A stretch of 64,000 nt of DNA from NCBI RefSeq assembly GCF_047238125.1, contig NZ_JBDFMH010000001.1:2170001-2234000 (forward strand), in the 5' to 3' direction. The notes beneath the pieces were generated by a model. The model was given only the letters and a program-made list of their open reading frames with translations, had not been told where the DNA came from and ran no database searches. The translations under genes were made by a program, and so were the position numbers. Positions 33,363 to 41,864 of the stretch are shown here, piece by piece. Positions within the stretch are counted from its first letter, which is position 1, and every line of letters starts with the position of its first letter. Origin of the DNA: JBDFMH01 sp047238125. GTDB taxonomy: Bacteria; Pseudomonadota; Alphaproteobacteria; Sphingomonadales; Sphingomonadaceae.

Positions 33363-34162
33363 GCAACGCGCTGATCGTCAAGCCGCTCGCCGGCATTGCC
33401 ACGGCCTCGGCCACCTCGCTCGGCACCGCCGCCAATGTGCTGAACGACTATGCCGGCGTGATCTGGCGTTCGCCAACCGGAACCGACTTCCACCTGCGCA
33501 TCGACTTCGGCGCCGACGTGGCGTTCGACACGGTGATGCTGTTCGGGCTGATCGGTCCGCCGACCGACGCCTTGCTCGACATCAAGATTGCGACTGCGGC
33601 GCAGGGCTTCTTCACCGGGGCATTCTACACCGCGCCGCAAATGTCGGTCTGGGCCGGCACCGTTCGACAGGCGAATGGCCTAGGCGTGACGCTGTGGCAG
33701 GCGCCAGCGGGCGCGCCGACCGTCGCACGCTATCTGCAGATCCGCGTGATCAACCTTGCCGGGTCCTATGTGCAGGTTGCGCGGGCGGTGGTCGGCAAGC
33801 GACTGGCGCTGGCACGCAATTATTCGGTCGGCGGCGCTTTCGGCGTGCGCGATCTCGGCACCACTGATTTCGGCGTCCTCGGCACGCTCCTGCGTCGCCG
33901 TGGCGCCAAGCTGCGGTCGATCGGCATCAATTTCGAGTATGTCTTTCGCGACGAAGCGGAAGCTCAGGTGCAGCCGCTGATCGAGTTGGCTGGCGCAAGC
34001 GAGCCGATCGCCCTGGTGACCGATCCCGATCCGCATGCCAATCGCGAGCGCCGGGCCTATTTCGGGCCGCTGGTGAGCGACCTCGGCACTGTGCAGCGCG
34101 TGCCTAATGGCTTTGGCTGGGCCGCATCGGTGGTCGACCTCTTCCCGGTGATGCCGGCATGA
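33359..34162 (+). CDS. Hypothetical distal tail protein, 267 residues
   Basis: The protein has a beta-rich pattern: DFHLRIDFGADVAFDTVMLFGL, YLQIRVINLAGSYVQVARAVVGK and a C-terminal ALVTDPDPHANRERRAYFGPL segment. It resembles the proteins found between tape measure and central tail protein in alphaproteobacterial siphophages and may be a distal tail or tip component. It overlaps both neighbours by 4 bp. Confidence 0.6.
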   Translation: MSNALIVKPLAGIATASATSLGTAANVLNDYAGVIWRSPTGTDFHLRIDFGADVAFDTVMLFGLIGPPTDALLDIKIATAAQGFFTGAFYTAPQMSVWAGTVRQANGLGVTLWQAPAGAPTVARYLQIRVINLAGSYVQVARAVVGKRLALARNYSVGGAFGVRDLGTTDFGVLGTLLRRRGAKLRSIGINFEYVFRDEAEAQVQPLIELAGASEPIALVTDPDPHANRERRAYFGPLVSDLGTVQRVPNGFGWAASVVDLFPVMPA

Positions 34163-37100
34163 CGATGGCGATCGCGATCCAGATCGACGGCTATGATCCG
34201 TCGGCCGGTGCGGCGGTTACGCTGCGGGCCTGTTCGGCCAATCACCCCGATGTCTGCCATATGGACGGGCAGACCTGGTGGCCGGTAATCGCGACCGCGC
34301 CGACGCTGGCCTATGATCTGTTCGACGGGGCCTTCACGGGCGGGATCGAGACTCCCGGCAGCAGCTTCACCATGGCGATCGAGCCTTGGACGAACTTCGG
34401 CCGCTATCAGCTGTCAGATGCCCGGGTGCGGCTGTGGACCGGCGAGATCGGTGCTGCCTGGGCCAGCTGGACGCTGCGGTTCGACGGACGCACGACCGGG
34501 CAACCGTCGATCAGCGGCGGCATTGCGACGCTGCCGATCGCCGTCGACGACCGCTGGCTCGATAAGCCGCTGCTGGCCACCTATGCCGGCACTGGCGGTG
34601 CCGAGGGCGTGGCCGGGCTGAAGGGCACGGCGAAGCCGCTCGCACTGGGCGCGCCGCGCTATGCACCAGGCACGCTGATCGACCCGACCAACAGCATCCT
34701 GCAGCTGTCAGCCTATGGCCTGATCGAGGATGTCGAGGTGGCGCTGGAGCGGCTGGTGCGGTTCGGGGCCTCGGCCGGCGACTATGCCAGCTATGCCGCG
34801 CTCGCCGCCGCCACGGTGCCGGCCGGCCGCTGGGCGACTGCCAAGGCTGTCGGCATGGTCCGCCACGGCGCCCCGCCGACCGGCAAGCTGAGCTACCTGA
34901 TGCGCGGCGATCGCGCGGGCGCGGGTGGCTGGGTCAGGTTGCCCGGTGCGCTGATCCGGCGCGTGGCCGAGATCGCAGGCGAAGCGGGCCGGCTGGATCT
35001 GACTTCGCTGGCAGCGCTCGATGCCGCGCGGCCCTGGCCGCTGTCGATCTATCTGGACGCCCAGACCACGCCGCGCGAGCTGATCCAGCGGATCGCCGCC
35101 AGCGTCAACGCGGTCGCCGGCACCAGCTGGCTGGGCAAGCTGTTCGCGGTGCCGGTGGCGATCGGCACGCCCAGCGTGACGCTGCGCAGCGATGGCGCAG
35201 CGCTGCCGCCGGTTGGCGCGGTCGCGCAGGCCGAGGTGAGCCCGCCATGGTGGCGGCTGTCGCTACAGGCGGCGCGAACTTGGGCGGTGCACAGCCTGGA
35301 CGAGATCGCGTTCAATGCGCAGCTGATCGACCTCGGCGCTTATTCGGCGGCCACGACCTACCGCGAAGGCAATATGGTCCAGCAGGCCGGCTCGAGCTGG
35401 GTCTATATCAACCCCACGCCATCGGCCGGCAACTCGCCGCCGACGCTGCCGACCGAGAGCAACGCCTACTGGAAGGTGATCGCGCGGGCCGGTTCGGACG
35501 GAAGCTCGTCCTATACGCCGCTGCTCAGCAACGAGACGCACGTCCTGCCGGCCGATGCCGACGGTGACGTGCTGAGCTATGACGGGGCCTATACCGACTT
35601 CATCGTGTTCGCGGGCGGCACCGATGTCACTGCCAGCTTCGCGCTGTCGGTGGTCAGCAATCCGCAAGGTCTGGCGGTCGGGATCGCTGGCAACACCGCG
35701 ACGGTGACCGGTGGGCTCGATGCCGGCGAGCCGAACGCGACCGTGCTGCTTCGTATGACGGGGTCGGGCAGCTATGCCGGCGTCACGCTGGAGCGGCAAT
35801 TTTCGCTGGTGAAGAGCCGGGCAGGCGCGGACGGGGAAAGCCCGCCGCTGATCAGGATCACCGCGACGCCGCAGATCGCGCGCTACAGCGGGGCCGGCGC
35901 GTTCGTGGCCGGGCAGAGCATCACCTTCAAGGCAGCAGCGACCAACGCTGTCGGCGTGCCGGTCTTCCGCCTGATCAACAGCGACGGCACCGAAGTCTAT
36001 TCGAACACCGCGGCTGGCTATGCCGCCGACGTGCCGGCGCACTGGTCGTCGCCGAACCCTGAGACGCTGGTACTCAGCGCGACAGGCCTGCCGGTCACCG
36101 TCTCGACGCATGGCGGGCCGAACGGCCGCTTCACGATGCGCGCGACGATCGCCAGCGCGCCGGACATCTTCGACGAGGTGTCGGTCCAGAAGGTGCAGGA
36201 CGGCGCGGCCGGCGCGAGCGCATTCACGCTGGTGGCAACGCCGGGGAACAACGTCACCCCAAACAGCGCGATCAAGGCCGATGAATCGACCTCGGGCGGG
36301 TGGTCACGGATCGCGACGACAGCCGAAGCCTTCACCGGGGGCGCGATTTGCTCGTTCATGACCAATGCCGCAACGATCGGCGAGATTGTGGTCGGGTTCG
36401 ACGACGGCGATGGCGGCTCCTATTTCGACGTGCGCTATTCCTGGCTGTGCAACAATTTCGGCACGCCGAACTGCCATGTCTTCAGCGAAGGCGTTGTGAT
36501 CGCCTCGATGCCGATGGCGGGGACCGATCGGCTGTCGATCGACTATGACGGCGCGGGCAAGGTCGTATGGCGGCAGAACGGTATCGCGCGCCATACTGCG
36601 ACGGTCGCGCCGGATCAGATGCTGTTCCTGGCGGTGCATGCGGTGGCGGTCGGCAACGTCGCCAGCGGTATCACCTTCGCGGCGCGCGGCGCGAGCGGCG
36701 CGGATGGCCTGGACGGGAATGACGGCCTGCCCGGCGCGGACGGCACCTCGTCCTATGTCCATATTGCCTATGCCAACAGCGCGGATGGCAGCATCGATTT
36801 CACCACCGGCGCGCCCGGCTCGCGTTCGTACATCGGCACCGCGGTCGACACGAACCCGGCCGACCCGACCGCCTATGGGGCCTATACCTGGTCGAAATAT
36901 CGCGGCGACGACGGCGCGCCGGGCACCGATGGCCTGCCGGGCGCGCCAGGTGCCGATGGCACGCCGCGCTATATCTGGATCGCCTATGCGAACAGCGCGG
37001 ACGGGTCGGTCGACTTCACCACCGGCGCGCCTGGCGGCCGGACCTATATCGGCGTCGCGCCGAACAAGACCACGGCCACAGAGGGCACGACGCCGAGCGA

Positions 37101-37902
37101 CTATGGCTGGTCGCTGATCAAGGGGGCGGATGGATCGCCCGGCGCACCAGGTTCGCCTGGTGCTCCTGGCGCGCCTGGCACCGATGGCCTGTCCGCACCG
37201 GGCCTCTCGGCGATCGTCGTGAACGCCTACAATGATGGGACCCTGAAACCCGGCGCGCTGGCGAACGCGACCGGCACGATGCGGGTGTATCTGGGCACGA
37301 CCGAGGTGACCGGCAGCTGCAGCTTCAGCGTAGTCAACGTCAACGGCTGCACGGTTTCGATCGGCGGCGGCGGGACTTATAGCGTGACCGGCCTATCGGC
37401 GCTCGATGCGAAGGCGGTGCTGCGCGCGACCTATGGCGGCACCGTGATCGATCGCGAGCTGTCGGTCAGCAAGGCGATCCAGGGCAGCGGCGCCTATCAA
37501 CAGACGCAGGCGCTGAGCGGCACAGTGACCTCGGCCAGCTATGGCGGCGCACTCACCGGCGGCATCACCGGCGCGCCAACGTCCGATCCGATGGGCGTGA
37601 TCGTGACCGCCAGCGTCAATTATTCGATCGCCAGCGGATCGCAGGGGCTGACCGCCAAGATCCAGTATCGGATCAACGGCGGCACCTGGACCGATCTATC
37701 CGGTTCCGAAGCCAGCGGTATTCCTGCGCTGGTCGGCGAGCCGTCGTCGGTCAACCTGTCCGGATCGATCAGCGACACGACGCTCGCCAACAATGATCTG
37801 GTCGATGTCCGGGTGCTGGCGCGGAAGACCGGCGCGACCGGTGGCAACATCACAATCACCGCCGGCTCGATCATCTCCATCGCATGGCAGGCGGGCATAT
37901 GA
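34159..37902 (+). CDS. Large tail fibre/central tail protein with collagen-like repeats
   Basis: The 1247-residue protein has an N-terminal structural part (residues about 1-420, including ETPGSSFTMAIEP and LDDRWLDKPLLATYAG-like strands), immunoglobulin-like strands (about 450-700), a lectin-like segment (FTLVATPGNNVTPNSAIKAD...) and three GXY collagen-like stretches at about 36698-36745, 36904-36963 and 37126-37191. Between these lie two copies of a 50-residue domain (HIAYANSADGS... and WIAYANSADGS...). The C-terminus is beta-rich. It is probably the host-contacting fibre or tip. Confidence 0.75.
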   Translation: MTMAIAIQIDGYDPSAGAAVTLRACSANHPDVCHMDGQTWWPVIATAPTLAYDLFDGAFTGGIETPGSSFTMAIEPWTNFGRYQLSDARVRLWTGEIGAAWASWTLRFDGRTTGQPSISGGIATLPIAVDDRWLDKPLLATYAGTGGAEGVAGLKGTAKPLALGAPRYAPGTLIDPTNSILQLSAYGLIEDVEVALERLVRFGASAGDYASYAALAAATVPAGRWATAKAVGMVRHGAPPTGKLSYLMRGDRAGAGGWVRLPGALIRRVAEIAGEAGRLDLTSLAALDAARPWPLSIYLDAQTTPRELIQRIAASVNAVAGTSWLGKLFAVPVAIGTPSVTLRSDGAALPPVGAVAQAEVSPPWWRLSLQAARTWAVHSLDEIAFNAQLIDLGAYSAATTYREGNMVQQAGSSWVYINPTPSAGNSPPTLPTESNAYWKVIARAGSDGSSSYTPLLSNETHVLPADADGDVLSYDGAYTDFIVFAGGTDVTASFALSVVSNPQGLAVGIAGNTATVTGGLDAGEPNATVLLRMTGSGSYAGVTLERQFSLVKSRAGADGESPPLIRITATPQIARYSGAGAFVAGQSITFKAAATNAVGVPVFRLINSDGTEVYSNTAAGYAADVPAHWSSPNPETLVLSATGLPVTVSTHGGPNGRFTMRATIASAPDIFDEVSVQKVQDGAAGASAFTLVATPGNNVTPNSAIKADESTSGGWSRIATTAEAFTGGAICSFMTNAATIGEIVVGFDDGDGGSYFDVRYSWLCNNFGTPNCHVFSEGVVIASMPMAGTDRLSIDYDGAGKVVWRQNGIARHTATVAPDQMLFLAVHAVAVGNVASGITFAARGASGADGLDGNDGLPGADGTSSYVHIAYANSADGSIDFTTGAPGSRSYIGTAVDTNPADPTAYGAYTWSKYRGDDGAPGTDGLPGAPGADGTPRYIWIAYANSADGSVDFTTGAPGGRTYIGVAPNKTTATEGTTPSDYGWSLIKGADGSPGAPGSPGAPGAPGTDGLSAPGLSAIVVNAYNDGTLKPGALANATGTMRVYLGTTEVTGSCSFSVVNVNGCTVSIGGGGTYSVTGLSALDAKAVLRATYGGTVIDRELSVSKAIQGSGAYQQTQALSGTVTSASYGGALTGGITGAPTSDPMGVIVTASVNYSIASGSQGLTAKIQYRINGGTWTDLSGSEASGIPALVGEPSSVNLSGSISDTTLANNDLVDVRVLARKTGATGGNITITAGSIISIAWQAGI

Positions 37903-38480
37903 GCTGGCGCATCCTCTATGATCCAGCCACCGGTGCGGAACTGGAGCGGACCGAGACGCCCGTCGACCAGATCAACCTGGCAGGGCGTGCCGTGCGCGAG
38001 ATCGGCAATGTCGCGGATTGGCATATGGTGAAGTGGGACGCTTCCGCCCGCCAGCTCGTGGATGATCTCAGCACGCTGGAGGGTGAGCTGCTCAATGCGA
38101 TCGATGCCGCCGCCGCCATGTCCCGTCGACGGTGGCTGACGATGGTGCCTGGCCAGGCTGATGCCTATCGCGAGAAGATGATCGACGTTGCTAGCCTCAA
38201 CGGGCTTGCTGGCACGACCGCGCTTATCCTGGCGGCGCTGGGGGCGATGACCGCGGCCCAACAGAAAGCGCGCTGGCCGTTCCTGTGGGCCGAGAAGGAG
38301 GCGCGGGGGCTGACGACGCTGGTGCAGGCGCGCGACGCGATCATGGCGGCGGCCGATGCAAGCCGCGTCGGTCGTGCAGAAATCGAGCGGGCGCGTCGCG
38401 CCGGCAAGATCGCAGTTCGCGCGGCGACGACCGCTGCGGGAAAGCAGGCCGCTGCGGCGGCGGTGACCTGGCCGAGCTGA
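37899..38480 (+). CDS. Hypothetical tail-fibre-associated protein, 193 residues
   Basis: The protein starts MSWRILYDPATGAELERTETPVDQINLAGR and continues as a helix-rich, Ala-rich domain (MSRRRWLTMVPGQADAYREKMIDVA). It directly follows the fibre gene with an ATGA overlap, the position of fibre assembly or fibre accessory proteins. No family is recognised with certainty. Confidence 0.6.
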   Translation: MSWRILYDPATGAELERTETPVDQINLAGRAVREIGNVADWHMVKWDASARQLVDDLSTLEGELLNAIDAAAAMSRRRWLTMVPGQADAYREKMIDVASLNGLAGTTALILAALGAMTAAQQKARWPFLWAEKEARGLTTLVQARDAIMAAADASRVGRAEIERARRAGKIAVRAATTAAGKQAAAAAVTWPS

Positions 38481-38503
38481 TCGGCCACAAACAGGAGACG
38501 ACC

Positions 38504-38671
38504 ATGCGTAAATTGATGACCGGCCTCGCCATCGCGGCGGGGTTGCTGGCGGCTGCATGCGGCGACGATGTCGACCGGGAGCCGATCGATGGCAACGCGA
38601 TGGTGATCTGCGACGAGGATGGCACACCATGCCGCGGCGACGTGCCTGCGCCGGCTGAGGCGGGGCGCTAG
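38504..38671 (+). CDS. Small predicted lipoprotein
   Basis: The 55-residue protein MRKLMTGLAIAAGLLAAACGDD... has a short signal peptide and a lipobox-like LAAAC with Cys20 as the lipidation site, leaving a 36-residue acidic mature peptide with two more Cys. ATG 38504 has the strong site CAGGAGACGACC. It sits at the start of the lysis region. It is not an Rz1, which is present separately at 40944, and might instead shield the cell surface. Confidence 0.65.
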   Translation: MRKLMTGLAIAAGLLAAACGDDVDREPIDGNAMVICDEDGTPCRGDVPAPAEAGR

Positions 38672-38673
38672 GC

Positions 38674-38958
38674 GTGACCCCGTTCTGGCTCCTGAACGTG
38701 GCCGTGTGGTCAGCCGTGCTGATCTACATGGCGCCAGGCGCTTGGGCTGCGGCAGTTGGCAGCAAGACGCGTCGGGGAGACCCGATGCGCCTTGCCTGCC
38801 TCGCCACCGCGCTGGTGATGCTGGGCTTCGTGCTGCGCTGGCTACTGGCCCCCGACAGCGATCTGCTCTGGAAGGCGCTCTACATCCTGTGTGCGCTAGA
38901 CGGGGTCTATATCCTGACGCTGGGCCGCGCCTATGGCCGAGGCCCTCGTGTCGGTTAG
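38674..38958 (+). CDS. Small membrane protein, holin candidate
   Basis: The 94-residue protein has about three hydrophobic segments (FWLLNVAVWSAVLIYMA; LACLATALVMLGFVLRWLLA; WKALYILCALDGVYILTL). It uses a GTG start at 38674, 2 bp after the lipoprotein gene. Size and topology fit a class I holin, but the protein at 39415 is an equal candidate. Confidence 0.55.
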   Translation: MTPFWLLNVAVWSAVLIYMAPGAWAAAVGSKTRRGDPMRLACLATALVMLGFVLRWLLAPDSDLLWKALYILCALDGVYILTLGRAYGRGPRVG

Positions 38959-39418
38959 CGGGGCGGCGGTGCAGGCCGCGATCCCCGTTGCCACCGGCTT
39001 CACCTGGACGACCGCCGCGGTCGGCCTGCTGAACCTGCTGGTCGGCGGCGTGCTGGTCGCGATCATCCGCAGCCGGCCGGCGCTCAAGAAGATCGCCAAC
39101 GAACGTGAAGCCAATCTGTTGAGTGAGCGTGCGGAAGAGATGCGTGAAATGCGAGAGCGGATGGCCAAGCTCGAAGCCCAGATGGCGGCCAAGGATGCGC
39201 AGCATGATGCCGAGCGCGCATCCGACAGGCATCGCATCAACAACCTCAGCCAGTGCCTCGACATGTTGCTGGGCCTGATCGAACAGGATCCGAAAAAGGC
39301 TGCCGCCGCCGCCGCGCGCGTGAAAGCGATGCGTGAGAAGCAGATGGAAGCTGAGGCATTGGAGAAGGCTGCCATCCATGCCGCCGCCATTGCCGCAACC
39401 GGAGTAGCGGCGGAATGA
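38933..39418 (+). CDS. Membrane-anchored coiled-coil protein
   Basis: The 161-residue protein has one membrane segment (about 28-50, AVGLLNLLVGGVLVAIIRS) and a long charged helix (EREANLLSERAEEMREMRERMAKLEAQMAAKD), then an Ala-rich end. Proteins of this form are common before the endolysin in alphaproteobacterial phages. It could interact with the holin or envelope. It overlaps the preceding gene by 26 bp and the next by 4 bp. Confidence 0.6.
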   Translation: MAEALVSVSGAAVQAAIPVATGFTWTTAAVGLLNLLVGGVLVAIIRSRPALKKIANEREANLLSERAEEMREMRERMAKLEAQMAAKDAQHDAERASDRHRINNLSQCLDMLLGLIEQDPKKAAAAAARVKAMREKQMEAEALEKAAIHAAAIAATGVAAE

Positions 39419-39750
39419 CCGGACCCGGCTGGCCCACCGAGCGGGGCTGGTATGCGGTCGCGCTGTTCGTGCAGACCGGTGCGATCCTGGCGATGATCGC
39501 TGCCTTCCCCGAACTGCGGCAGGACGAGTTCTTCAAGTCGCTGGCGACCGCGATCGTCGTGACCGGGTGGATCGGCTTCGCAGTCGGCATGCGGGACAAT
39601 GCGGCCGAGCGGCGGCAGACGGGCGAAGCGGTCGCTGCGGTGCATGAGATGGCGAAGAGCCTGCCGAATGCGCCGCAGCCGGATGTGACGCTGCAGCCGG
39701 GCGAGACGGCGCAGGCCGCCTCGCCACCGTCGACCGCTCAGGACAGCTGA
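39415..39750 (+). CDS. Holin-like membrane protein
   Basis: The 111-residue protein has two hydrophobic helices (ALFVQTGAILAMIAAF and ATAIVVTGWIGFAVGM) and a charged, Pro-rich cytoplasmic tail, the layout of class II holins. It lies 450 bp before the endolysin. ATG overlaps the previous stop (ATGA). Confidence 0.6.
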   Translation: MTGPGWPTERGWYAVALFVQTGAILAMIAAFPELRQDEFFKSLATAIVVTGWIGFAVGMRDNAAERRQTGEAVAAVHEMAKSLPNAPQPDVTLQPGETAQAASPPSTAQDS

Positions 39751-39769
39751 TTTTCCCGGCCAACTGCTG

Positions 39770-39943
39770 CTATGGTGCCGTCTCGTAGACGGCGCTCAAT
39801 CGGGCCGGCTTCCCGCCAGCGCGCTGCTCATATTCGCGCGCCAACGCCTCATGCGCATTCCGGACTGCCGCGTCTGTCGCCAGGGCTGCGCGTTCGCGCT
39901 CCTGCGCCGCCCGCCGGCGGTAATAGGTCGAATCGTTGTCCAT
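39770..39943 (-). CDS. YYRRRA-type small sphingomonad protein
   Basis: The 57-residue protein MDNDSTYYRRRAAQERERAALATDAAVRNAHEALAREYEQRAGG belongs to a pattern frequent on sphingomonad chromosomes: YYRRRA, a charged helix, then HxxLAxxYE. It is reversed between holin and endolysin genes, so it is probably a host-derived moron. ATG 39943 begins the conserved motif; the longer frame upstream lacks similarity. Function unknown. Confidence 0.65.
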   Translation of the reverse strand: MDNDSTYYRRRAAQERERAALATDAAVRNAHEALAREYEQRAGGKPARLSAVYETAP

Positions 39944-40037
39944 CGCTGAACCACACCTTTCTCCCCACGATTGGAAAAATAGCGCAGCTAGAGACGTGTG
40001 CAATTAATCGCGATCAAGCGCGTGATGAGCCGTTTCG

Positions 40038-40125
40038 GCTGCGGGATGACTTACTGAGGAACCGCCCCGCCGTCAGGGTTCCTGGGGAGGATAGTCGACG
40101 GGGCGGCCGACGCGTGTCGCCGCGT
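40038..40125. other. Long hairpin in the endolysin leader
   Basis: In the 259-bp gap 39944-40202, CCGCCCCG at about 40061 pairs with CGGGGCGG at about 40109, extended by CCGTC/GACGG. A TTGACA hexamer at 40131-40136 is a perfect -35 box, but no clear -10 follows. The region may control expression of the lysis genes; nothing coding is seen. Confidence 0.4.
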
Positions 40126-40202
40126 CTGCTTTGACACCTCAGGAAGTGCCGCTGCGCGCTGATCGTAGCGCGGTCGAAACGTCCAGAAAAGCGGAGAAAA
40201 AT

Positions 40203-40712
40203 ATGACGAAGGTTATCGAACCGGCGTGGCTGGCGTTCGCCCGCACGCTGGTCGGCACCCGAGAGATCCCGGGCCGCACGCATAACAACAGGCTGATCGA
40301 CTTCCTGAACACGGCCGCCCGCTACAATGGCGTGCGCTGGGTCGATGACGAGATGGCCTGGTGCGGCGGCTGGGTCGCGGCGGTGCTGCTCGCTAGCGGC
40401 ATCCAGCCGGTGAAGCTGGCAGCGCGCGCGAAGAGCTGGGCCGAGTTCGGCGTCCGGCTTCTGCCCGATCGGCTGGCACCCGGCGCGATCCTCGTGTTCG
40501 GCCGCGACGGTGGCGGGCATGTCGGGTTCTATCTCGGCGAGGATGCCACGCACTACCATGTGCTGGGCGGCAATCAGTCTGACATGGTCCGCATTTCTCG
40601 GATCGCAAAGAACCGGCTGATCGCCTCGCGCTGGCCGAAAGGTGTGCCGGTGCTGGGCGGCCCGGTGAAGATGAGCGCAAGCGGTGCGCCAGTGACGAGC
40701 AACGAGCGGTGA
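40203..40712 (+). CDS. Endolysin, TIGR02594-type cysteine peptidase
   Basis: The 169-residue protein should cleave peptidoglycan cross-bridges or stems. The catalytic Cys54 is in AWCGGW and His106 is in GGGHVGFY, with flanking EIPGRTHNNRLI and VLGGNQSDMVRISRI blocks characteristic of the family. No signal peptide is present, so it depends on a holin. ATG 40203 has GGAG 7 bp upstream. The stop overlaps the GTG of the spanin gene. Confidence 0.88.
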   Translation: MTKVIEPAWLAFARTLVGTREIPGRTHNNRLIDFLNTAARYNGVRWVDDEMAWCGGWVAAVLLASGIQPVKLAARAKSWAEFGVRLLPDRLAPGAILVFGRDGGGHVGFYLGEDATHYHVLGGNQSDMVRISRIAKNRLIASRWPKGVPVLGGPVKMSASGAPVTSNER

Positions 40713-41107
40713 TCGCCTCGCCCACCGCGCTGATCGGGGGCGGCCTGCTGGTGCTGGCGGCGCTCGGCGTTGCCTACTGGCAGGGGCGCGTCGATGGCGG
40801 GAACGCGGTCAGCGCCAAAGTCGTGAAGTCGCTCGAACGTGCCGAGAAAGCCCGCCAGCGCATCGCCACCGCGGTCGATGATGTCGCCAGCCGACATGCC
40901 GCCGCGGGCATCGCGCAGACCACCGAGACAAGGGAGATCTACCGTGAGACGATCCGGATCGTGGACCGCCCCGTGTATCGCAATCAGTGCGCCGATGCTG
41001 ATGGCGTTCAGCTGCTCGACCGTGCCCGCGCCAACGCCAACCGTGGGCTTGCCGGCAGCGCTGATGGCGGAGCCGCCCTTGCTGCCGGCGATGCCGCGCA
41101 ACGCTGA
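40709..41107 (+). CDS. Rz-like inner-membrane spanin
   Basis: The 132-residue protein has an N-terminal anchor (LIGGGLLVLAALGVAYWQGRVDG) and a periplasmic coiled coil (VVKSLERAEKARQRIATAVDDVASRH). It ends with RIVDRPVYRNQCADADGVQLLDRARANANRG, a pattern common in Rz proteins. It joins Rz1 across the periplasm to fuse membranes in the last step of lysis. The GTG start at 40709 overlaps the endolysin stop. Confidence 0.82.
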   Translation: MIASPTALIGGGLLVLAALGVAYWQGRVDGGNAVSAKVVKSLERAEKARQRIATAVDDVASRHAAAGIAQTTETREIYRETIRIVDRPVYRNQCADADGVQLLDRARANANRGLAGSADGGAALAAGDAAQR

Positions 41108-41222
41108 CGGCACGCTATCCGGCGCGCAGTGCCTGGTCGGCGGGCTCGATCTCTATTCGACCGCCGGTTTGATCCGCCTGCAGCTTCTGGCACTGCAGGC
41201 GGCCGAGCGGGCGCGGCGCTGA
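40944..41222 (+). CDS. Rz1-like outer-membrane spanin lipoprotein, nested in Rz
   Basis: Read in the +1 frame inside Rz, GTG 40944 has AGGGAGA 6 bp upstream and gives MRRSGSWTAPCIAISAPMLMAFSC, a signal peptide with a lipobox-like AFSC (Phe at -2 is atypical). A Pro-rich mature part follows (STVPAPTPTVGLPAALMAEPPLLP). The 92-residue frame ends 115 bp past Rz. Nested Rz/Rz1 pairs are a hallmark of phage spanins. The extended C-terminus is longer than in lambda. Confidence 0.7.
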   Translation: MRRSGSWTAPCIAISAPMLMAFSCSTVPAPTPTVGLPAALMAEPPLLPAMPRNADGTLSGAQCLVGGLDLYSTAGLIRLQLLALQAAERARR

Positions 41223-41230
41223 CCGGATTA

Positions 41231-41425
41231 TTATCTCAGGCGGCGCGACAAGCTTGCCGCGGACTCGTCCAGTTGCGCGCGATTGTTGCCGTGCTCAGCA
41301 ATCAGTTGTCGAGCCTGTTCGGCGCTGATTCCATGTTTCTGGGCGAAGTTGTTTACTTCGTAATCCTCGCTACCGGAAACGGTCGCGCGATCGCGGGCAC
41401 CTACATTGCTCTTGTCATCGGACAT
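41231..41425 (-). CDS. DUF3606-like small protein
   Basis: The 64-residue protein MSDDKSNVGARDRATVSGSEDYEVNNFAQKHGISAEQARQLIAEHGNNRAQL matches the DUF3606 pattern found in many alphaproteobacteria, usually of chromosomal origin. Its helical C-terminal part resembles a small HTH-like fold. ATG 41425 begins the conserved part. It is convergent with the lysis genes and is the last gene of the leftward accessory group. Function unknown. Confidence 0.65.
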   Translation of the reverse strand: MSDDKSNVGARDRATVSGSEDYEVNNFAQKHGISAEQARQLIAEHGNNRAQLDESAASLSRRLR

Positions 41426-41465
41426 GGCGTGTCTCCTGGTTGAGACCGCCAAAACGACTCACTGG

Positions 41466-41864
41466 TCAAATGGACTCATCGCCAAGCGCCGCGGTGTGCT
41501 CGTAGTGATCGCGTGCCGCGCGCATGATGTCGGCCGCCTCGCGCCACACCCGACGAAGCCGCTCGACCTCGTCGGGGTCCAAGCGCTCGCGCGCCTCCTT
41601 GCCGGCTTTCTCGATAGCATACAGCGCCAGCCCGAAATAACGGTTGATCATCTCTAGCGCCGCCAGCCGATCTGCGTCGCGCTCCGCGATCGGCTCGCTG
41701 TAATCGTCCTCCTCGATTTTAGCGGGGGCAGTCAAAAACACGATCCCACTGATTGGGTCACGTGTGGCCTCGTCTGCCTCAACGGCATCCTGGAAGGCCA
41801 GCAGGCTGGAGCCACGCCAGGGACCGAGCGGGCGGCCGAACGTTGTCGCGCGATAGCGGGTCAT
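41466..41864 (-). CDS. Hypothetical protein in the higA operon
   Basis: The 132-residue protein is acidic and helix-rich (MTRYRATTFGRPLGPWRGSSLLAFQDAVEADEATRDP..., RLAALEMINRYFGLALYAIEKAGKEARERLDPDEVERLRRVWREAADIMR). Its ATG overlaps the higA stop (ATGA), so it is translated with the antitoxin and may be its partner. No family recognised. Confidence 0.55.
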   Translation of the reverse strand: MTRYRATTFGRPLGPWRGSSLLAFQDAVEADEATRDPISGIVFLTAPAKIEEDDYSEPIAERDADRLAALEMINRYFGLALYAIEKAGKEARERLDPDEVERLRRVWREAADIMRAARDHYEHTAALGDESI

